From Bacteroidaceae bacterium (GTDB lineage Bacteria > Bacteroidota > Bacteroidia > Bacteroidales > Bacteroidaceae): a stretch of DNA of 21,062 bases. Under the pieces are notes generated by a model that saw nothing but the letters and a program-made list of their open reading frames with translations, was not told the DNA's origin and made no database searches. Made by a program: the position numbers and the translations under genes. The stretch covers positions 1-21,062 of the forward strand of contig JAEDIG010000032.1 of the NCBI GenBank assembly GCA_016292545.1, given 5' to 3'. Shown here piece after piece: positions 15,806 to 21,062 of the stretch (positions are counted from its first letter, which is position 1; each line of letters opens with the position of its first letter).

Positions 15806-16567
15806 ATGATTGAACTCAAGCATCTCTATAAGTCGTTCGAGGACAAGGAAGTGCTCCACGACATCAACGCCGTCTTCGAGGAGGGCAAAACCAACCTCAT
15901 CATAGGCCAGAGCGGCAGCGGCAAGACCGTGCTCATGAAGAACATCGTGGGCCTGCTCACCCCCACCAGCGGACAGGTGCTCTACGACGGGCGCGACTTC
16001 GTGCAGATGAACAAGCGCGAGCAGGTGCTCATCCGCAGGGAGATGGGGATGATTTTCCAGAGCGCGGCCCTGTTCGACTCCATGAGCGTGCTGGAAAACG
16101 TGATGTTCCCCCTCGACATGTTCTCCGACAAGAACCAGGCCGACCGCGAGCGCAGGGCACGCTTCTGCCTGGAGCGCGTCAATCTGAAAGGCGCCGAGAA
16201 CAAGCTGCCCGGCGAAATCAGCGGCGGCATGCAGAAGCGTGTGGCCATAGCGCGCGCCATCGCCCTCAACCCCAAATACCTCTTCTGCGACGAGCCCAAC
16301 AGCGGCCTCGACCCCAAGACGAGCCTGGTCATCGACGACCTCATCCACGACATCACCACCGAATACAGCATGACCACCATCATCAACACCCACGACATGA
16401 ACTCCGTCATGGGCATAGGCGAGAACATCATCTACATCTATCAGGGACAAAAGGAATGGCAGGGCAGCAAGGACCAGATCATGGGCAGCACCAACGAGCG
16501 GCTCAATTCGTTCATCTTTGCCAGCGACCTCTTCCGAAAGGTGAAGGAGGCCAACGAAAACGCCTAG
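15806..16567 (+). CDS. mlaF: MlaF-family phospholipid-transport ABC ATPase
   Basis: The ATPase partner of MlaE. The 253-residue product has Walker A GQSGSGKT (34-41), Q-loop Gln85 in GMIFQSAALFDSM (the SAALFDS form is typical of MlaF), signature ISGGMQKR (138-145), Walker B YLFCDEP (158-164), D-loop NSGLDP (165-170) and H-loop His196. It lies 27 bp after mlaE. No MlaD-type MCE-domain protein follows: the next gene is a peptidase 78 bp away. The substrate-binding and periplasmic partners must be encoded elsewhere or be replaced. The 78-bp gap is C/A-rich and shows no promoter I can recognise, so the peptidase may be read through from here. Confidence 0.96.
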   Translation: MIELKHLYKSFEDKEVLHDINAVFEEGKTNLIIGQSGSGKTVLMKNIVGLLTPTSGQVLYDGRDFVQMNKREQVLIRREMGMIFQSAALFDSMSVLENVMFPLDMFSDKNQADRERRARFCLERVNLKGAENKLPGEISGGMQKRVAIARAIALNPKYLFCDEPNSGLDPKTSLVIDDLIHDITTEYSMTTIINTHDMNSVMGIGENIIYIYQGQKEWQGSKDQIMGSTNERLNSFIFASDLFRKVKEANENA

Positions 16568-16645
16568 CCACCTCCCCCCCCGTGCATACGACAAACCCAT
16601 TTTTCACACCAAACACCACATTATAACACCACACACCAAAAAACC

Positions 16646-18766
16646 ATGAACAAAACCTTCCTAGCCGCAGCCGTGGCCACCATGATGGCCTGCGCATGCA
16701 AACCCACCGCCGACAGCAACCCGCTGCTCCAGACCTTCGACACCCCCTATGGCATACCGCCCTTCAGCCAGATTGAGGACAGCCACTATCTGCCCGCCTT
16801 CCAGAAGGCCATGGAGGCCCACAAGGCCGAGATAGAGGCCATCGCCTCGTGTGCCGACGCGCCCACCTTCGACAACACCATCCTGGCCCTCGACCGCAGC
16901 GGACAGCTGCTCACCCAGGTGGCCAGCGTCTTCTATGCCCAGAACGCCGCCTCCACCACTCCCGCCATGCAGGAGGTGGATGCCAAGGTGTCGCCCATGC
17001 TGGCCACCCACTCGGACGAAATCATGATGGACCAGCGCCTGTGGGAGCGCGTGAAGACCGTATATGAACAGCGCAAGGGGAACCATCTGGACGCCCAGCA
17101 GCAGAAACTGGTGGAGGAAACCTACAAGCAGTTTGTGCGCAGCGGTGCCAGTCTGGACAAGGAGGACCAGGAGCGGCTCAAGGAGCTCAACAACGAGATA
17201 GCATCGCTGGAAACCGCCTTCTCGCAGCACATGCTGGCCGAGACCAATGCCTACCGGCTCGTGGTCAGCCACAAGGACAGCCTGGCAGGCCTGCCAGCCG
17301 ACCTCGTGGCCTCGGCAGCCGAAGCAGCCTCCGAGGCAGGCATGGAGGGCAAATGGATGTTCACGCTCCACAATCCCAGCGTGATGCCCTTCCTCCAGTA
17401 TTCCGCCTGCAGAGACCTGCGCAGGGCCATGTTTGAGGCCTACACGCAGCGCGGATGCCACGGCGGGGCCGACGACAACCGCCAGGTGGTGGCACGCCTC
17501 GTGGAGGCACGCCTGCAGAAAGCCCGCCTGATGGGCTACCCCGACTATGCCAGCCTGGCGCTGGAGCGCCGCATGGCCAAGGAGCCGCAGGCCGTGTACG
17601 ACCTGCTCGACCAGGTGTGGAAGCCCGCACTGGATGTGGCCGCCCAGGAGCTCGACGACATCCGCCAGGAAGCCCGCAAGGACGGCCTCGCCGAAGAGCC
17701 CGAGGGATGGGACTGGCGCTACTATGCCGACCGTGCCAAGCAGGCCAAGTACAGCTTCGACGAAAACCAGCTGCGGCCCTATCTGCAGCTCGACAACGTG
17801 CGCAAGGGACTCTTCTATTGCGCCAACCACCTCTACGGCATACAGCTGACGCCCATCCAGGACGTGCCCCTGCCCCACCCCGACGCACAGGCATTTGAAT
17901 GCACCGATGCCGACGGCCGGCTGCTGGGCGTGCTGTTCATGGACTTCTTCCCCCGCGCCAGCAAGCGAGGCGGTGCATGGTGCACCTCCTACCGCGACCT
18001 CCGCTACACCGACGAGGGCGAGCGCATAGTGCCCATCATCTCCATCGTGTGCAACTTCACCAAGCCCGCCGCAGGCGAGCCCGCACTGCTCAATGTGGAC
18101 GAAACGCGCACCATGTTCCACGAGTTCGGCCACGCCCTCCACGGCTTCTTCACCGATGTCCGCTACAAGGGGCTCTCCGATGTGCCGCGCGACTTCGTGG
18201 AGCTGCCCTCCCAAATCAACGAGCACTGGGCCTTTGCACCCGAGGTGCTCAAAGTGTATGCCACCCACTACAAGACGGGCGAACTGCTGCCTCAGGAGCT
18301 AGTGGAGCAGATGGAGCGCAGCCAGCGGTACGGCCAGGGATTTGCCACCGTGGAATATCTGGCCGCCTCCTATCTCGACATGGACTTCCACACCCTCACC
18401 CAGATTCCCGACTCCTTCGACGTGATGCAGTTCGAGCAGACCACCCTGCAGGACCGCGGCCTGCCCCGCCAGATTCCCTCACGCTACCGCACCACCTATT
18501 TCAACCACACCATGGGAGGCGGCTACACAGCCGGCTACTACAGCTACCTGTGGGCCGAGGTGTTGGAGAGCGACGGCTTTGAGGCCTTCCGCGAGACGGG
18601 CGACATCTTCAGCCCCACCGTGGCACAGCGTTTCCGCCAGTATGTGCTCACTCCCGGCGGCACGCGCGATGCCATGGACATGTACGTGAGCTTCCGCGGC
18701 CACAAGCCCGGCATAGACCCTCTCCTGCGCGGGCGCTTCGGCAACGGCGACGGAATCGACAAATAG
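16646..18766 (+). CDS. M3-family oligopeptidase (Dcp-like), probable lipoprotein
   Basis: A zinc metallopeptidase of the thimet/Dcp family, expected to cleave short peptides. The 706-residue product begins with a lipoprotein-type signal (MNKTF, a short Ala/Met core, then Cys at 16 and 18), so it is probably anchored on the periplasmic side. The helical N-terminal domain spans about 30-280. The catalytic motif HEFGHALHG starts at His492 (zinc ligands His492 and His496, catalytic Glu493), with the third ligand Glu519 in DFVELPSQINEHW. The C-terminal substrate-binding signature FNHTMGG followed by GYTAGYYSYLWAEV is present. By my recall, E. coli Dcp has two more residues between the zinc motif and the third ligand. 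Length fits Dcp (about 680-710). Whether it acts as a dipeptidyl carboxypeptidase or a broader oligopeptidase cannot be told from sequence. Confidence 0.95.
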   Translation: MNKTFLAAAVATMMACACKPTADSNPLLQTFDTPYGIPPFSQIEDSHYLPAFQKAMEAHKAEIEAIASCADAPTFDNTILALDRSGQLLTQVASVFYAQNAASTTPAMQEVDAKVSPMLATHSDEIMMDQRLWERVKTVYEQRKGNHLDAQQQKLVEETYKQFVRSGASLDKEDQERLKELNNEIASLETAFSQHMLAETNAYRLVVSHKDSLAGLPADLVASAAEAASEAGMEGKWMFTLHNPSVMPFLQYSACRDLRRAMFEAYTQRGCHGGADDNRQVVARLVEARLQKARLMGYPDYASLALERRMAKEPQAVYDLLDQVWKPALDVAAQELDDIRQEARKDGLAEEPEGWDWRYYADRAKQAKYSFDENQLRPYLQLDNVRKGLFYCANHLYGIQLTPIQDVPLPHPDAQAFECTDADGRLLGVLFMDFFPRASKRGGAWCTSYRDLRYTDEGERIVPIISIVCNFTKPAAGEPALLNVDETRTMFHEFGHALHGFFTDVRYKGLSDVPRDFVELPSQINEHWAFAPEVLKVYATHYKTGELLPQELVEQMERSQRYGQGFATVEYLAASYLDMDFHTLTQIPDSFDVMQFEQTTLQDRGLPRQIPSRYRTTYFNHTMGGGYTAGYYSYLWAEVLESDGFEAFRETGDIFSPTVAQRFRQYVLTPGGTRDAMDMYVSFRGHKPGIDPLLRGRFGNGDGIDK

Positions 18767-18767
18767 C

Positions 18768-18819
18768 GTTGCAGTTACAGGCCCGAAAAAAACTGCAACA
18801 ACTGCAACAACTGCAACAG
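18768..18819 (+). repeat. Tandem 9-bp repeat with inverted copy
   Basis: CTGCAACAA-type units repeat with a 9-bp period three times from 18791 to about 18819. The inverted copy GTTGCAGTT (18768-18776) begins 2 bp after the peptidase stop codon and can pair with any of the three AACTGCAAC-like copies; the first (18791-18799) gives a 9-bp stem with a 14-nt loop. No U run follows, so a terminator role is uncertain. Confidence 0.7.
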
Positions 18820-18845
18820 CAGGCAACAAAGCCCACCATCCACAG

Positions 18846-18901
18846 ATGCATCCGGATGCATTTTCTTCGCCAAAACGCAAGGAAAATGCATCCGAGTGCA
18901 T
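18846..18901. repeat. Nested palindromes in the gap after the M3 peptidase
   Basis: ATGCATCCGGATGCAT (18846-18861) is a perfect 16-bp palindrome, and a near copy with changed centre lies at 18886-18901. The two together form a 20-bp inverted repeat (18846-18865 with 18882-18901) matching at 18 of 20 positions around a 16-nt loop, with a perfect 12-bp core (GGATGCATTTTC). This may be a dispersed intergenic repeat or a protein-binding site. The rest of the 18767-19031 gap holds a T run (18918-18924) and a spaced 9-bp inverted repeat, and shows no recognisable promoter. Confidence 0.7.
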
Positions 18902-19031
18902 TTCCCTATATTGGACCTTTTTTTCATTCCCCACGTCACATTTCGTGCCACACATTCGTTATATCAACAGAGCAAGCTCGAAAACAAGAAAGGACAAAAC
19001 GAATGTATAACCCATAAAAAAAAGGAAAAAA

Positions 19032-19469
19032 ATGGTACAATTATCGGAAACTGTGATGGTACTGGGCATCTGCGTGGCACTGCCCGTGAGTGTGGTACTG
19101 CTCGTGACGAAAGTGCTGATAAACAACACAAACAAACGCACGGAACTGCTGCTGGCCGCACTGGACAAGAACCCCAACCTGGACGTGGAGGAATTCCTCT
19201 GCAAGATGGCCCCGCGCCGCAAGACCATCAAGGACAAACTGCTGCGGAAGCTGTCCGTTGGGGCAGTGCTCACCCTGCTGGGATGCGGCATGGCAGGAGT
19301 GGGCACATGGGCCATGGTGTGCCAAGTGGGCAGGAACCCCCACGTGCTCATCATCATGGCCATTCCCCTGCTGGCCGTGGGCATCGGGCTCATCATCAAC
19401 TTCCTCGCCGGCAGGCGGATGCTGGCCGACGAGATGGCTGCGGAGAGCAAACGGAAGAGCAACGCCTAG
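19032..19469 (+). CDS. Three-TM membrane protein, DUF6249-like
   Basis: Function unknown. The 145-residue product has three predicted transmembrane helices at about 7-29, 74-97 and 104-125, a cytoplasmic-looking loop between the first two (30-73, rich in Lys and Asn, with KRTELLLAALDKNP), and a charged tail. This layout resembles the DUF6249 family of Bacteroidota, in which a first helix, a charged loop with a conserved ALxK-like stretch and a C-terminal helical hairpin recur; the assignment is from memory. An AAGGA-containing purine run precedes the ATG by a few bases. It lies 21 bp upstream of an ECF sigma factor gene and is probably co-transcribed with it, so a role in the same signalling unit is a reasonable inference. 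Confidence 0.85.
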   Translation: MVQLSETVMVLGICVALPVSVVLLVTKVLINNTNKRTELLLAALDKNPNLDVEEFLCKMAPRRKTIKDKLLRKLSVGAVLTLLGCGMAGVGTWAMVCQVGRNPHVLIIMAIPLLAVGIGLIINFLAGRRMLADEMAAESKRKSNA

Positions 19470-19490
19470 CCGTCCCTATCCCACGCCACA

Positions 19491-19985
19491 ATGACCCGCG
19501 AGAGATTTACAACACTGGTGAGCGGTGAGCAGAAAAAGCTGAGGCAGTTTCTGCTCGCCCTCTGTTGCGGCCACGCCGACGAGGCCGACGACATTGCCCA
19601 GGATGCCCTGGTGAAGGCCTATCTGGCCTCACCCGGCCTCGACGAGGAAGCCCGCTTTACGGCATGGCTCTACAAGATTGCCTACAACACATTCCTCGAC
19701 CACAAGCGCAGCCGCGCACCCCTGGTGCCCATCGACGCACACTGCCAGCTGGCCGACACGCGGCGGGCCGACGACGCCTTCCGCTACCAGACGCTCTATG
19801 CCGCACTGGCCGCTCTCCCGCCCAAGGAGCGCACCGCCATCCTGCTCTACTATCTGAAGGGCTACAGCACACACGAAATCAGCCGCATAGAGGACTGCAG
19901 CGAGGAGGCAGTGAGAAAACAGATGTCGCGCGGACGCGAAGAACTCAAAAAAATTTGCAAACGAAATGACACAGGATTATTCTGA
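19491..19985 (+). CDS. ECF-type RNA polymerase sigma factor
   Basis: An alternative sigma factor that redirects RNA polymerase to a specific regulon. The 164-residue product has the two expected domains. Sigma region 2 spans about 10-75, with DDIAQDALVKAY (33-44) for core binding and FTAWLYKIAYNTFLDHKR (56-73) for the -10 contact. Sigma region 4 spans about 103-155, with LPPKERTAILLYYLKGYSTHEIS and the recognition helix SEEAVRKQMSRGREELK. It lacks region 1.1 and region 3, as is normal for ECF factors. Its last 20 bases overlap the start of a two-TM protein gene (ATG at 19966), which suggests translational coupling. Nothing shows which signal activates it. Confidence 0.95.
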   Translation: MTRERFTTLVSGEQKKLRQFLLALCCGHADEADDIAQDALVKAYLASPGLDEEARFTAWLYKIAYNTFLDHKRSRAPLVPIDAHCQLADTRRADDAFRYQTLYAALAALPPKERTAILLYYLKGYSTHEISRIEDCSEEAVRKQMSRGREELKKICKRNDTGLF

Positions 19986-20346
19986 CATTGACCGCCTGTT
20001 CGAGGGTTTCAACCCCGAAGTGGACGACAGCCGCCGGTTCATGGACCGCCTGCAGGCCCGGTTCGACGCCGTGGACCACGTGCGCCGCCTGCAGGAAACC
20101 AAGCTCCGCCGCCTGCGAGTGGCCGCCGTGGTGGCCTTTGCGTGCGGAATGACAGTGGGCGGCGTGTGCATGGCCCTCATCTTCCTCCAGCCCGCCGGCA
20201 CCCCGTTCTCTGGGCTGCGCATCCCCTTTGCCCCGCTGGTGATGCTGGAGCAATACAGCCGCATGGGGCTGCTGTTCCTGCTATCCACGCTCATCACCCT
20301 GGGCGTGATGGCCACGCAGCGCTTCATGAGCACATCCGCCAGATAG
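19966..20346 (+). CDS. Two-TM protein, candidate anti-sigma factor
   Basis: I do not recognise a named family. The 126-residue product has an N-terminal hydrophilic region (1-50) with an acidic start (DIDRLFEGFNPEV) and a probable helix (RRFMDRLQARFDAVDHVRRL), a transmembrane helix at about 52-74, a short periplasmic loop (75-98), and a second helix at about 100-117. There is no zinc-binding HxxxCxxC motif. Its gene overlaps the sigma factor gene by 20 bp, the usual arrangement for a membrane-bound anti-sigma factor, and the N-terminal helix could hold the sigma factor at the membrane. This role is inferred from position and topology alone. Confidence 0.85.
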   Translation: MTQDYSDIDRLFEGFNPEVDDSRRFMDRLQARFDAVDHVRRLQETKLRRLRVAAVVAFACGMTVGGVCMALIFLQPAGTPFSGLRIPFAPLVMLEQYSRMGLLFLLSTLITLGVMATQRFMSTSAR

Positions 20347-20585
20347 GGGTGTGGACGGGTGAGCGTTGCAGATGCCAAAAGACACCCTCGCACCCCTGTT
20401 TAGGGGGATGCAGGCAGGGCATGCGCTCTGGAAGGGTTTCATTTGCAACCGAAGGATAAGGAAAGTGACAAACGCCCGCGGGGACAAATGATGCCCGCAG
20501 AAAGGGCAAGGAGCACACCGCAAACGAAGAAAAAAGACTGTTTCATTTGTCCACGTCGGATTTTTTTTGTAAATTTGCAGTGAAA
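20347..20585. other. Intergenic region with repeats and hairpins before the MG2 gene
   Basis: This 239-bp gap holds several structures. A small hairpin is built from CCCCT (20393-20397) and AGGGG (20402-20406), flanked by GCA/TGC. A 10-bp direct repeat GTTTCATTTG occurs at 20436-20445 and 20540-20549. A 10-bp inverted repeat is formed by GGACAAATGA (20482-20491) and TCATTTGTCC (20543-20552). It shares AGCGTTGCAG (20362-20371) and GGATGCA (20406-20412), in the same order, with the gap after the peptidase. No clean intrinsic terminator was seen after the two-TM gene. Confidence 0.55.
20546..20577 (+). promoter_or_regulatory. Predicted promoter of the MG2-domain gene
   Basis: TTTG (20546-20549), a 20-bp spacer and TAAATTTG (20570-20577) match the Bacteroidota housekeeping promoter pattern exactly. 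Transcription would start near 20582-20586, at or just before the first possible ATG (20586), which favours the later ATGs at 20598 or 20610. The -33 box lies inside one arm of the 10-bp inverted repeat described for this gap. Confidence 0.8.
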
Positions 20586-20597
20586 ATGAAAGAAAAC

Positions 20598-21062
20598 ATG
20601 AGATTATCCATGAAACATCGTTTCCTCCTTCCCATAATTGCCTGCTGCATGGCCATTTGCACCAGCGGACAGACTGCCACGCCCCCTTCCACGCTCGAAG
20701 GCTGGGCCGAAAGAGTGCAGAAGTTCGGCAAGGCATTGCCCCAGGAACAAGTGTTCGTCCACATGGACAACACCTGCTACTATCTGGGCGACACTATCTT
20801 CTACAAGGCCTATATCAGGCGCACCGACACCGGCGCACCCAGCCAGATAAGCGGCGTGCTGTATGCAGAACTGTTCAATCAGGACGGCTATCTGGTGGAG
20901 CGCCAGTTGCTGGAGATGAAGAACGGACAGGGGCACGGCTCGTTCTGCCTGCCCGACACGCTCTACGGCGGATTCTATGAGCTGAGAGCCTACACCCGCT
21001 GGCAACTCAACTGGGGTGCCTATGAGCACGCCCACACGAAGGATGCCGAACGGTGGTTCTTC
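20598..21062 (+). CDS. Secreted MG2-domain protein, N-terminal part (cut by window end)
   Basis: Only the first 155 codons are present; the frame is still open at the window edge. The product begins with a signal peptide (MRLSMKHRF, then a hydrophobic core, cleavage near CTSGQ), followed by a short helix and a beta-rich domain. The FVHMDNTCYYLGDTIFYKAY stretch and the later YELRAYTRW are typical of macroglobulin-type MG2 domains. In Bacteroidota such N-termini usually head very large (about 800-900 residue) envelope proteins that may end in a TonB-dependent-receptor plug-like domain; that part is not visible here. Three in-frame ATGs (20586, 20598, 20610) are possible. I prefer 20598, because the first leaves almost no leader after the predicted promoter and an A-rich stretch precedes 20598; 20610 is also plausible. 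Confidence 0.85.
   Translation, partial: MRLSMKHRFLLPIIACCMAICTSGQTATPPSTLEGWAERVQKFGKALPQEQVFVHMDNTCYYLGDTIFYKAYIRRTDTGAPSQISGVLYAELFNQDGYLVERQLLEMKNGQGHGSFCLPDTLYGGFYELRAYTRWQLNWGAYEHAHTKDAERWFF

Noticed and set aside
15041..16600. A 519-codon minus-strand open frame across mlaE and mlaF
   Set aside because: It spans two certain genes and their gap, and its translation is Glu/His/Ala-rich without domain features.
16661..18268. A 535-codon minus-strand open frame inside the M3 peptidase gene
   Set aside because: Same artefact: Gly/Leu/Val/His-rich translation with no motif, opposite a gene with intact catalytic residues.
18768..18901. CRISPR array
   Set aside because: The repeats are 9-20 bp, adjacent or inverted, with no regular unique spacers and no cas genes nearby.
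18769..19017. An 82-codon frame in the repeat-rich gap
   Set aside because: It would start at TTG, its first part is the 9-bp tandem repeat translated as LQQ units, and it has no convincing ribosome-binding site.
20393..20406. Intrinsic terminator after the two-TM gene
   Set aside because: The stem is only 5 bp (plus a short flank) and is followed by G-rich sequence, not a U run.

Overview
The window looks like a chromosomal core region of a member of the Bacteroidales (Bacteroidota), most likely Prevotellaceae-like. The evidence is the gene content and order (tig-clpP-clpX, recQ, then guaB-PpiC-SurA-OstA-small membrane protein-mutL), Bacteroidota-type promoters (a TTTG-like -33 box and a TAnnTTTG -7 box), weak Shine-Dalgarno sequences, and an MG2-type envelope protein family at the right edge. 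Coding DNA is fairly GC-rich, with AT-rich islands almost only at promoters. The genus is an inference from memory of families and synteny; no search was run.

Left part (about 1-14,924, all minus strand). Reading in the direction of transcription: lptB (LPS-export ATPase); tig (trigger factor) with its own promoter and structured 5' leader; clpP and clpX after a terminator-like hairpin; recQ with its own promoter; then a six-gene run starting at a promoter before guaB: guaB, a PpiC-type periplasmic isomerase, a SurA-like chaperone, an OstA/LptA-like protein, a small one-TM protein, and mutL. These genes cover cytoplasmic protein folding and turnover, periplasmic folding, LPS transport, GMP synthesis and mismatch repair.

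Right part (about 15,029-21,062, all plus strand). A 104-bp divergent promoter region separates lptB from mlaE-mlaF (phospholipid-transport permease and ATPase). These are followed by a lipoprotein-type M3 oligopeptidase (Dcp-like); a repeat-rich 265-bp gap; a three-gene module of a three-TM DUF6249-like protein, an ECF sigma factor and a two-TM protein overlapping the sigma gene; a 239-bp gap with repeats and a good promoter; and the start of a large secreted MG2-domain protein cut by the window edge.

Most of the window is ordinary housekeeping DNA. The parts worth a second look are the ECF sigma/two-TM/DUF6249 module and its possible link to the MG2 gene; the repeat-laden gap after the M3 peptidase; the palindromes at the guaB and tig promoters; and a MutL whose endonuclease motifs look degenerate. 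I found no CRISPR array, tRNA, rRNA, insertion sequence or prophage.
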